Part shown: piece by piece, positions 1 through 6,698 of the stretch
Numbering within the stretch: position 1 is the first letter of the stretch
Layout of the letters: the number at the start of each line of letters is the position of its first letter
Assembly (NCBI GenBank): GCA_964511185.1
Contig: CAZEDU010000076.1
Span: 1 to 24,585 of the forward strand
Length of the DNA: 24,585 bases
From: CAZEDU01 sp964511185
GTDB lineage: Bacteria > Myxococcota > Myxococcia > Myxococcales > Myxococcaceae
Reading direction: 5' to 3'
Translations under genes and position numbers: made by a program
The notes under the pieces: generated by a model
What the model was told of the DNA's origin: nothing
Database searches by the model: none
What the model saw: only the letters and a program-made list of their open reading frames with translations

Positions 1-1
1 C

Positions 2-1777
2 TCGGGGGTCGCGCTCCTGGTCGGGGTGTTCCTGGTCTTCAACACCATCTCGATCGGCGTGCTGCAGCGCCGGCGCGAGATCGGCTCCCTGCGCGCGCTC
101 GGCACCACCCGCTTTCGCATCCGCGCGCTCTTCACGCTCGAGGCCACGGCGTTCGGCGTGGTGGGCACCGCGCTCGGCATCCCCTTGGGCGTGGTGCTCG
201 CGAAGTCCGCGCTGGAGACGGTGTCGCGCGCCATCTCGTCCATCTACGTGCTGGTGAACGCGCGCGACGTGAGCCTGGGCTCGGTGGAGCTGATGCTCGG
301 CGTCCTGCTCGGCATCGGCGGCAGCGTCTTCGCCGCGCTGCGTCCGGCGTACGTCGCCTCGCAGGTCCAGCCGGTCGAGGCGCTCCGGCGCGACGTCGCG
401 GCGGGGGCCTCCATCGTCACGCTCAAGTCGTGGCCGGTGCTGCTGGGCGTGGCGCTGCTCGCGCTGGTCTACCCGCTGTCGCTCTTGCCCGAGCCCGCGG
501 AGAACCTCTCGCTCGGCGGCTACCTCGCCATCTTCTGCACCCTGATGGGCGCCACGCTGCTCTCGCCGCTGCTCTTGCGCGCGCTGCAGCCGCTCTACAA
601 GGTGCCTGGCCAGGCGGTGCTCGGCGTCAGCGGGCGGCTCGCCGCCGACAACTTCTCGCGGGCGCCGGCGCGCACCGCGGTGCCCGTCTCGGCGCTGGCG
701 GTCGGCATCGGCATGACGGTGTGCATCGGCGGGTTCGTCAGCTCGTTCCAGACCAGCTCGGACAAGTGGATTGATCAATCCGTCCCGGCCGATCTCTTCG
801 TCACCTCGGCGGCGCGCCTGGGCGGCCTGCAGAACACGCCGATGCAGTCGCCGGAGCTGCTCGCGGCGATGCAGGCGATGCCCGGCGTCGAGCACGTCGA
901 CCAGGTGCGCATCCTCCCGCACGACGTGCTGGGGCTGCGCATCTACGTCATCTCGCTCACGCCGGAGATTTATTACACGCGCGCCAAGCCGACCGTCCTC
1001 GACGGCCACCCGCCGACGCCCGAGGAGCGCCGGCAGGGCTACGTCACCATCTCGGAGAACCTCGCCCGGCGCCGCGGCCTGAAGCGCGGCGACACGTTCG
1101 AGATGAGCACGCCGACCGGCCTGCGCCGCTACACGGTCGGCGCGGTGATCATCGACTACACCTCGGATCAAGGCTCGGTCTTCATCGACCGGCCGACGTA
1201 CCTCGAGCACTTCGACGACACCCGCGTCGACACCTTCGAGCTGTACCTGAGCGACCCGAGCCGCATCGAGGCGGTGCGCCGCGAGGTGCTCGAGAGGTTC
1301 GGCCAGAAGTACGACCTGTACGCGCTGACCAACAACGAGCTGCGCCAGGAAGCGAAGAACATGGTGAACGGCGCCTTCAGCGTCACCTACGCCATGGAGG
1401 CGGTCGCGGTGCTCCTGTCGTTGCTCGGCATCATTAACACCCTGCTCGCCGCCGTGCTCGATCGCACGCGCGAGATCGGCCTCCTGCGCGCCATCGGCGC
1501 GGCGAAGGGCCACGTGATGCGGCTGTTCGTGGGAGAGGCCGCCTTCATCGGGCTCACCGGCGGCGGCATCGGCCTGGCCACCGGCTTCGTGATGGGCCTC
1601 ATCGTCACCTACGTCATCGGCGCGCAAGCCACCGGCTGGTCGTTCCCGTTCCACTTCCCGTGGACGCTCGCCCTGCAGATGGCCGTCGCGGCCACGGTCT
1701 GCGCCATCGTCGCCGGCCTCTACCCGGCGCGCCGCGCCGCGAACCTCGACGTGGTCGACGCGCTCGCGTACGAGTAG
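2..1777 (+). CDS. FtsX/MacB-type ABC transporter permease, 5' truncated by window edge
   Basis: The reading frame is open from base 2 to the TAG at 1775-1777, so the N-terminus lies outside the window. The visible protein has a duplicated FtsX layout. The first FtsX domain ends with the signature VLQRRREIGSLRALG followed by three hydrophobic segments. A MacB-type periplasmic domain follows at about residues 240-450. A second FtsX domain then has the matching signature LDRTREIGLLRAIGA, three membrane segments, and the usual ending PARRAANLDVVDAL. Proteins of this family sit in the inner membrane and pair with a separate ATPase to move lipoproteins, lipids or drugs through the envelope, or to transmit mechanical force. 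The partner ATPase is probably upstream, outside the window. The substrate cannot be told from sequence. The stop abuts the stop of the convergent gene at 1778. Confidence 0.9.
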   Translation, partial: SGVALLVGVFLVFNTISIGVLQRRREIGSLRALGTTRFRIRALFTLEATAFGVVGTALGIPLGVVLAKSALETVSRAISSIYVLVNARDVSLGSVELMLGVLLGIGGSVFAALRPAYVASQVQPVEALRRDVAAGASIVTLKSWPVLLGVALLALVYPLSLLPEPAENLSLGGYLAIFCTLMGATLLSPLLLRALQPLYKVPGQAVLGVSGRLAADNFSRAPARTAVPVSALAVGIGMTVCIGGFVSSFQTSSDKWIDQSVPADLFVTSAARLGGLQNTPMQSPELLAAMQAMPGVEHVDQVRILPHDVLGLRIYVISLTPEIYYTRAKPTVLDGHPPTPEERRQGYVTISENLARRRGLKRGDTFEMSTPTGLRRYTVGAVIIDYTSDQGSVFIDRPTYLEHFDDTRVDTFELYLSDPSRIEAVRREVLERFGQKYDLYALTNNELRQEAKNMVNGAFSVTYAMEAVAVLLSLLGIINTLLAAVLDRTREIGLLRAIGAAKGHVMRLFVGEAAFIGLTGGGIGLATGFVMGLIVTYVIGAQATGWSFPFHFPWTLALQMAVAATVCAIVAGLYPARRAANLDVVDALAYE

Positions 1778-2368
1778 TCAGGGGACGACGAGCGACTCGC
1801 CGATCAAGAAGTACGCGCTCGACGCCCACTCGCGCGCGTCCCAGAAGTTGCGCGTGGCGAGGGCGCGCCGGCTCGCCGCCACGAAGCTTTCGACCTGGCT
1901 GGCTTCCGGGCCGGGGATCGACCCGAGCATCGCCTCCGCCTCCGCGAGCGGACCGTCGGCGTCGAAGGAACCGAGCGAGAGGAGCGCGTCGGCCTCGGCG
2001 ATGAGCGACGCCGCCGCCAAGAACGCCTGCGCCTGCCGCGCGCGCTCCTCCTCGGTCGCCTGCTGCGTCTCTCGAATCGCCTGCAGCTCTTCGCGCGCGG
2101 CGTCGGCTTGCTGGTTGAGCTGCTCGAGCGCTTCGTTCGTCTGCGCCTCGAGCTCTTCCATCCGCATGAGCTGATCGACCACCGCCTGCTCGGGCGGGCC
2201 GGCGTCGACCGCGACGCCCGCGTCGGCGGCCGCTTGGGTCAGCGGGACTCCTGCGTCGGCCACGGTCAGGGGGACGGGCGGGGCAGGCTGCGGGTCGGCC
2301 GGCGCCGGCGCCGGCGCCTGCGCGACGAAGGCCGCGATCACCCACCCCAGGATGCGCCCCGTGCCCAT
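1778..2368 (-). CDS. secreted or periplasmic coiled-coil protein, function unknown
   Basis: This 196-residue protein is not recognised as a named family. It starts at ATG 2368 with a short hydrophobic stretch (about residues 5-17) that could be a signal peptide cut near AQA. A Pro/Ala- and Asp-Ala-Gly-rich low-complexity linker follows to about residue 58; such linkers are common in secreted myxobacterial proteins. Residues 65-118 are rich in Glu, Gln and Ala with heptad-like spacing and probably form a coiled coil. The C-terminal third (Ala-rich helices ending in ASSAYFLIGES) looks like a small helical-repeat segment. It converges on the ABC permease with no intergenic base, so the two genes share no room for a conventional terminator. 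Function is unknown. Confidence 0.7.
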   Translation of the reverse strand: MGTGRILGWVIAAFVAQAPAPAPADPQPAPPVPLTVADAGVPLTQAAADAGVAVDAGPPEQAVVDQLMRMEELEAQTNEALEQLNQQADAAREELQAIRETQQATEEERARQAQAFLAAASLIAEADALLSLGSFDADGPLAEAEAMLGSIPGPEASQVESFVAASRRALATRNFWDAREWASSAYFLIGESLVVP

Positions 2369-2455
2369 GACGCCTTGAAAGCTGCGTCGCGCCCGCGGTG
2401 ACCGCCAAGCGGACAGCAGCCCGGCGAATCGAGCGGCGGCTCGCCGCGCCGCCCC

Positions 2456-3412
2456 TCAGGCGCGCGTGACGCGCCAGCAGCGGTGCACGTCCCGCTGGCG
2501 GAAGTCAGGCGGAAGGGAGCGGGGCGTCAGCGCCTCGAACGCCAGCGCGCCCAGCCGCCGTTCGTCGAGCGCGAACCCGCGGAAGTTGGTCGAGAAGTAG
2601 AGCGCGCCGCCCGGGCTCAACAAGGCCGCGACGTCCTCGAGCAGCGGGACGTGGTCCTTCTGCACGTCGAACGAGCGCTGCATGCGCGCCGACGTCGAGA
2701 ACGACGGCGGATCCAGCACGATGAGGTCGAAGCGCGCCGGCGCGCCCCGCGCCTTGTCCAGCCACTGCAGCACGTCGGCGCAGAGGAGGGTGTTCCCCGC
2801 AAGCGACAATCCGTTGAGCTTCAGGTTCTCCCGCGCCCAATCCAGGTAGCGGTTCGACAAGTCCACCGTGGTGGTCTCGAGCGCGCCGCCCGCGGCCGCA
2901 TAGACCGTGAACGAGCCCGTGTACGCGAACAGGTTGAGGAACCGCTTGCCGCCGGCCTCCTCGCGCACCCGCTGTCGGGTCAGGCGGTGGTCGAGGAAGA
3001 GCCCCGTGTCGAGGAAGTCGCTCAAGTTCACCCGGAACGAGAGCCCCTGCTCGCGCACCGTGTGCCAGACGCCGCGCTCGCTCTGCCGGGTGTATTGCCG
3101 TTGCCCCCAGGCCATCGGCTGGTGCGTCTTGACGAAGACCCGGTCGCTGGCGACCTCGAGCCCCTGCGCCACGGCCGTCGCCGCGTCGCGCTCGAGCGTG
3201 TCGACTTGGCCGCGCTTGAGCACGCGCCGGCGAGGGTAGGCCATCACGTGCGCGTAGCCGTCGTACCAGTCGACCGACAGCGGCCACTCCGGCATGTCCA
3301 GGTCGTACACGCGGTACGCCGTCAGCTCGTGCGTCTTGGCGAAGCGCTTCCAGTGCTTGTGGTTCTTGCGCAGCCGGTTGGCGAGCGCCTGCATCGCGTC
3401 GTTCGATGACAT
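2456..3412 (-). CDS. RlmK-like 23S rRNA (guanine) methyltransferase, stand-alone domain
   Basis: This 318-residue class I SAM-dependent methyltransferase matches the C-terminal (RlmK) half of the bifunctional E. coli enzyme RlmKL, which makes m7G2069 in 23S rRNA. Family marks visible in order are: ANRLRKNHKHWKRFAKTH at the N-terminus, YRVYDLDMPEWPL, the active-site approach DYLDTGLFLDHR in the form DFLDTGLFLDHR, motif I FLNLFAYTGSFTVYAA, TTTVDLSNRYLDWA, the catalytic-type LDPPSFS, and the ending RCWRVTRA. There is no RlmL/THUMP half, so this is a split version. An open frame continues upstream to 3502, but that start would overlap the divergent gene. The ATG at 3412 leaves a 75-bp divergent promoter region and matches the family's N-terminus. 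The related RlmI (m5C) family is the main alternative. Confidence 0.85.
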   Translation of the reverse strand: MSSNDAMQALANRLRKNHKHWKRFAKTHELTAYRVYDLDMPEWPLSVDWYDGYAHVMAYPRRRVLKRGQVDTLERDAATAVAQGLEVASDRVFVKTHQPMAWGQRQYTRQSERGVWHTVREQGLSFRVNLSDFLDTGLFLDHRLTRQRVREEAGGKRFLNLFAYTGSFTVYAAAGGALETTTVDLSNRYLDWARENLKLNGLSLAGNTLLCADVLQWLDKARGAPARFDLIVLDPPSFSTSARMQRSFDVQKDHVPLLEDVAALLSPGGALYFSTNFRGFALDERRLGALAFEALTPRSLPPDFRQRDVHRCWRVTRA

Positions 3413-3487
3413 GCCAAGCGCGGCGACCCTAGCAGAGCGCACGAATGGGTGCCTCGCGGCAACTGAAGGGGTACCATCGCCGGGCAC

Positions 3488-4618
3488 ATGAACCGCGTTC
3501 ATCGATGGCAGCTGTGGGGAGCGGTGGTGGCGCTGACCCTCTCGTCAGCGACCAGCGCCCGCGCCCAACAGTTCGGCGGGCTCGACCTGACCGACGACAC
3601 CGACTACCGCCCGACCCTCGCCGTCATCGGCATCGGCGTGGCGGACGAGGTCGCGCCGGGCGACGCCAACAAGCTGCGGCTCGAGCGCATCGCGCAGCTG
3701 TGGGTGTCGGGGCTGACCCGCACCAACGCGTTCGCCCAAGTCCTCACGCCGTCCGAAGCCAAAGAGAGACTGGCGGATGACCACGGCGCGGCGCTCGACT
3801 GCGCCGACGCGGAGTGCCTCAAGTCGGCGGCCAGCCAGCTGGACGTGCACGTGGTGCTCAGCGGGCACCTCTCGGTCGGTGAGGAAGGCTACGTGCTCAA
3901 GCTGCACCGGCTGATCCGCTACCAGAACGCGTTCGATTCGGTGGAGCTGCCCGTGCGGACGCGCTCCGAGCTGGAGCGGCAGAGCGCCGCCGCCGTCGCC
4001 GAGCTCAGCCGCCCCGCCGCGGTGCTGTTGGGAACCCTGAAGGTGAAGAGCGCCACGCCCAACGCCACCGCGGTGCTCAACGACACGCCGCTCGGCGTCC
4101 TGCCCGCGGAGCGCACCGTGCCCTCCGGTCGCTACACGCTGCGCGTCCAGGCCCAAGGCTTCCTCCCCGACGAGCTGGAGGCGAACGTCGAGCCCGCCAA
4201 GGTGGTCGAGCTCGAGACGAACCTGGTCAACAAGCCCGCCGAGGTCGCCCAGTACGTCGAGCCCGCGGAGTCGACGGTCGAGACCTCGGTCGGCGGCGTC
4301 TGGAAGCGTCCCGGGCTGTACCTCGCGGCCGGCGGCGTGGCCCTCGCGGCGGTCGGCGTCGCGCTGGGCATGGGCGCCAAGTCGATCGAGCGGCGCGCCA
4401 CCGACGCCAACGGCGACGGCGTGCTCGACATCACCCGGCAGGAGCGGAACACCGCCCAGCGGAACGCGATGCTCTCGAACGTGCTGGTCGGCACCGGCGC
4501 GGCCGCGGCGGTCGGCGGCGCGGTCTGGTTCTTCCTGACGCCCGAGCCCGCGCGTGAGGCGGGTCCGCTGGAGGCTTCGTGGCGGGGCGGCGTGGTGGTC
4601 GCCGGGAGCTTTCCATGA
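3488..4618 (+). CDS. exported PEGA-domain membrane protein
   Basis: The 376-residue product has a clear signal peptide (about residues 1-26, ending SARAQ). An N-terminal domain at about 40-170 (TLAVIGIGV, with the Cys pair in LDCADAECL) resembles the envelope-associated modules often found before PEGA domains in myxobacteria. A PEGA domain at about 177-250 carries LGTLKVKS, LGVLPAERTVPSGRYTLRVQAQ and an acidic end. Two hydrophobic segments at about 277-298 and 327-352 flank a short loop containing DANGDGVLD, a Ca-binding-like DxNxDG loop. PEGA domains are small beta-sandwiches, often extracytoplasmic, of unproven ligand. The stop overlaps the next start (ATGA at 4615-4618), so the two are translationally coupled and probably act together at the envelope. 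Confidence 0.8.
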   Translation: MNRVHRWQLWGAVVALTLSSATSARAQQFGGLDLTDDTDYRPTLAVIGIGVADEVAPGDANKLRLERIAQLWVSGLTRTNAFAQVLTPSEAKERLADDHGAALDCADAECLKSAASQLDVHVVLSGHLSVGEEGYVLKLHRLIRYQNAFDSVELPVRTRSELERQSAAAVAELSRPAAVLLGTLKVKSATPNATAVLNDTPLGVLPAERTVPSGRYTLRVQAQGFLPDELEANVEPAKVVELETNLVNKPAEVAQYVEPAESTVETSVGGVWKRPGLYLAAGGVALAAVGVALGMGAKSIERRATDANGDGVLDITRQERNTAQRNAMLSNVLVGTGAAAAVGGAVWFFLTPEPAREAGPLEASWRGGVVVAGSFP

Positions 4619-5787
4619 CTTGGCGTGGACCCCATGCGTTCGTCATCGCGGCCGTGTTCGTCGTCGCCTGCCGCGTGTCGCTGCCCGAGGACGCGCTCTA
4701 CAAGTGCACCACCGACGCCGACTGCGCGGGGGACGGCTACACCTGCGTGAGCGGCCCGAGCGGCGCCTCGTACTGCTGCAAGGCGGAAGAGGAGGTGTGC
4801 GACGGGCGCGACAACGACTGCAACGGCACGGTCGACGACGTCGAGCCGCGCGCGTGCTACGCGGGTCCGGAGGGGACCAACGGCGTCGGCGTCTGCGCGG
4901 GCGGGACATCGCAGTGCGTCGCCGGCGTGGAGAGCTGCGGCGGGCAGACGCTGCCGGGCGCCGAACTGTGCAACGGCAAGGACGACGACTGCGACGGCGC
5001 CGTCGACGAAGACTTCGACCTCACCAGCGACGACCAGCACTGCGGCGAGTGCGGCAAGGCGTGCCTGACCGACGAGGCGTGCGTGGCGGGCGTCTGCAGC
5101 ACGACGGTCGAGAAGAACTGCAGCGACGGCCTCGATGATGATGGTGACCAGCTCATCGACTGCGCCGACCCGGATTGGCAGAACAAGTCATGCGATGCGG
5201 GTTGCACCTGCGTCGACGGCGGGCAGGTCGAGACAGGGTGCGGCGACGGCTTGGACAACGACGGCGACGGCCTGAAGGACTGCCAGGACCCGGACTGCGA
5301 GAACGCGAGCTGCGACGGCGGCTGCACCTGCTTCGACGGAGGCTTCCGCGAGACCGGCTGCAACGACAGCCTCGACAACGACGGCGACTCGAAGCTCGAC
5401 TGCTTCGACCCCGACTGCTTCGCGCAGCTGTGCAAGCCCAGCCCGGCCATCTTCGTGTGCGCCGCCGACGCCGGCTGCGTGTGCAACGGCAGCCTGAGCC
5501 CGCCCAACGAGACCAACTGCACCGACGGCATCGACAACGACTGCGACGGGCTCATCGATTGCCAGGAAGGCGCCTGCAACAACCAGAGCTGCGGCACCGG
5601 CTGCGTGTGCAAAGGCGGCGTGCGGGCGGAGACCAACTGCGCCGACCTCGTCGACAACGACGGCGACGGCCTGGTCGACTGCGCCGACTCGAGCGACTGC
5701 AAGGCGGGGCAAGACAGCTGCACCGTCGTGTTGCCCGACGGCGGCACCGCCAGCGGCACGTGCCAGTCAGACAAGACCTGCGGCTAG
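4615..5787 (+). CDS. Cys/Asp-repeat lipoprotein, MopE-like putative metal-binding motif protein
   Basis: The chosen ATG at 4615 overlaps the upstream stop and gives a 390-residue protein with a lipoprotein signal (hydrophobic core then VVAC, a plausible lipobox). The rest is strikingly rich in Cys, Asp, Gly and Asn. Two early motifs (CDGRDNDCNGTVDD and CNGKDDDCDGAVDED) match the putative metal-binding motif named after the copper-binding protein MopE. Five later repeats of the form CxDGxDNDGDGLxDCxDPDC begin at 5119, 5239, 5359, 5518 and 5638. Such proteins are abundant in myxobacteria and are thought to be surface-exposed and stabilised by bound Ca2+ and disulfides. The partner is likely the coupled PEGA protein. 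The specific function and the metal are unknown. Its stop overlaps that of the convergent gene (CTAG, 5784-5787). Confidence 0.82.
   Translation: MTWRGPHAFVIAAVFVVACRVSLPEDALYKCTTDADCAGDGYTCVSGPSGASYCCKAEEEVCDGRDNDCNGTVDDVEPRACYAGPEGTNGVGVCAGGTSQCVAGVESCGGQTLPGAELCNGKDDDCDGAVDEDFDLTSDDQHCGECGKACLTDEACVAGVCSTTVEKNCSDGLDDDGDQLIDCADPDWQNKSCDAGCTCVDGGQVETGCGDGLDNDGDGLKDCQDPDCENASCDGGCTCFDGGFRETGCNDSLDNDGDSKLDCFDPDCFAQLCKPSPAIFVCAADAGCVCNGSLSPPNETNCTDGIDNDCDGLIDCQEGACNNQSCGTGCVCKGGVRAETNCADLVDNDGDGLVDCADSSDCKAGQDSCTVVLPDGGTASGTCQSDKTCG
5119..5703 (+). repeat. five-copy ~40-residue Cys/Asp repeat inside the lipoprotein gene
   Basis: The repeat units begin with a TGC codon at 5119, 5239, 5359, 5518 and 5638, giving spacings of 120, 120, 159 and 120 bp. 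Each unit encodes C-x-D-(G/S/L)-(L/I/V)-D-(N/D)-D-(G/C)-D followed by LxDC. Most copies also have a DPDC-like step, and several end in a G-C-(T/V)-C turn and an ET(G/N)C junction. The 159-bp unit carries a 13-residue insertion. Exact 120-bp spacing suggests duplication within the gene. Confidence 0.85.
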
Positions 5788-6308
5788 CCTGGGCGATGGG
5801 GCTCGGCGCTCCTTCGCTGAAGGAGCAGCGCGTGCGCCCGCTGCAGCGCCTCCCGCCGCGGGTCGCTCGGCCCCAGCGCAGCCAGCTGCGCCTGCAGCGC
5901 GGCGTCGAGCACCGCCGCCGGCGCGTTCGGCGTCACCCCGAGCAGCTGCGCCGCCTTCTGCCGTGAGCCTTCGATCAAGACCCCCGCGTCGCCGAACGCC
6001 GCTTGGAAGCGCTCCTCCTCGCCGCGCGAGGCCGTCCTCCGCCGCGAAGGCACCAGGTACGCGCCCAGCGCGCAGACGAAGGCCGCGCCCCCGACCAGCC
6101 ACAGCCCGGCCCGGCGCCGACGCTCCAGGTCGATGCGCTCGAGCCCGAACCTCGCCTCGAAGTCGTCTGGTCCCTTGGCGCGGTGCGCGCGCTCGAACCG
6201 CTCGATCTGCTCGCCCGAAAACCCCGAATAAGACGTCCGAAAACCGCGCCACAGGTAGATCTCGGCGGCCAGCGCGGCGACGAAGAACGCGGCGAGGACG
6301 AGCTTCAT
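5784..6308 (-). CDS. small two-helix membrane protein with J-domain-like tail
   Basis: This 174-residue protein starts at ATG 6308. It has an N-terminal membrane helix (about residues 2-18), a short charged loop, a second membrane helix (about 67-85, GLWLVGGAAFVCALGAYLV) followed by a basic cluster, then a soluble helical tail. The tail (AAQLLGVTPNAP then AALQAQLAALGPSDPRREALQRAHALL) follows the helix pattern of a J-domain, but the HPD motif that activates Hsp70 is absent. It is therefore either a degenerate J-like fold or an unrelated helical hairpin. I do not recognise the family. The gene is divergent from the needle-like gene at 6399 and converges with a four-base overlap on the lipoprotein gene. 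Confidence 0.65.
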   Translation of the reverse strand: MKLVLAAFFVAALAAEIYLWRGFRTSYSGFSGEQIERFERAHRAKGPDDFEARFGLERIDLERRRRAGLWLVGGAAFVCALGAYLVPSRRRTASRGEEERFQAAFGDAGVLIEGSRQKAAQLLGVTPNAPAAVLDAALQAQLAALGPSDPRREALQRAHALLLQRRSAEPHRPG

Positions 6309-6398
6309 TGGTTCGAAAAAACCAAAGTCTGTCGGCTGAATATTCGAAGCATTGAAACGCGCCCCTCGGCCGACAACTCTAGAGAGGAGGAGCGCGCC
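6309..6398. promoter_or_regulatory. AT-rich divergent intergenic region
   Basis: This 90-bp spacer separates the minus-strand membrane protein from the plus-strand needle-like gene and is clearly more AT-rich than its surroundings. It holds a perfect 6-bp inverted repeat (TTGGTT at 6308-6313 and AACCAA at 6320-6325) that overlaps the minus-strand start codon, and an 8-bp palindrome GAATATTC at 6338-6345. A GG/GA pair with sigma-54-like spacing starts near 6333 but matches the consensus poorly. Promoters in both directions are expected; none can be fixed by eye. Confidence 0.35.
6384..6392 (+). promoter_or_regulatory. strong ribosome binding site of the needle-like gene
   Basis: GAGGAGGAG ends six bases before the ATG at 6399. 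It fixes this start against several upstream in-frame alternatives. Confidence 0.75.
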
Positions 6399-6689
6399 AT
6401 GGCCAATCCCATCTCAGCCTTACGTCCGTCCCAGGCCTCCACGGTCACTTCTGACCCCGGCTCGAAGCCTTCGCGGAGCTTCGAATCAGCGCTGCAGTCC
6501 ACCGCGCCGAGCGGCGAGGCCCCGGCCACCAGCGCGGACGTGATGGCCGAGCTCGAGCACAGCCGCGCCACTTCGCAGATGCTCTTGCAGCTCCAGTTTC
6601 AGATGTCGCAGAGCCGCACCTCGCTCGTGTCGAACCTGCTCAAGGTCCGACACGAGACGGCGCGCAACTCCATCGCCAACATCCGCTAG
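6399..6689 (+). CDS. orphan paralogue of the T3SS needle-like protein
   Basis: The 96-residue product starts at an ATG with a strong ribosome binding site. The first half is Ser/Pro/Ala-rich and probably disordered. The second half is one long helix-forming stretch (ELEHSRATSQMLLQLQFQM onward) ending in LKVRHETARNSIANIR. That ending matches the C-terminus of the first gene of the T3SS operon (MKVRHDSAKAAINNIR, at 20304), with 11 of the last 22 residues identical by hand alignment. Both also resemble the C-terminus of needle subunits such as PrgI (FKDIDAAIIQNFR). No other T3SS gene lies nearby: it stands between a membrane protein and a protease, about 13.6 kb from the operon. It could be a second needle-like or rod-like subunit, or a secreted substrate that shares the signal. 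The role is inferred. Confidence 0.7.
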   Translation: MANPISALRPSQASTVTSDPGSKPSRSFESALQSTAPSGEAPATSADVMAELEHSRATSQMLLQLQFQMSQSRTSLVSNLLKVRHETARNSIANIR

Positions 6690-6698
6690 GGCCCGCCG

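Noticed and set aside
3413..3502. Upstream start (3502) for the RlmK-like gene
   Set aside because: It would overlap the start of the divergent PEGA gene and adds 30 residues absent from the family.
5784..6308. J-domain co-chaperone assignment for the small membrane protein
   Set aside because: The HPD motif is missing and the similarity is only helical pattern.
6308..6325. TTGGTT/AACCAA hairpin as an intrinsic terminator
   Set aside because: It lies at the 5' end of both neighbouring genes, not at a 3' end, so an operator is the more natural reading.
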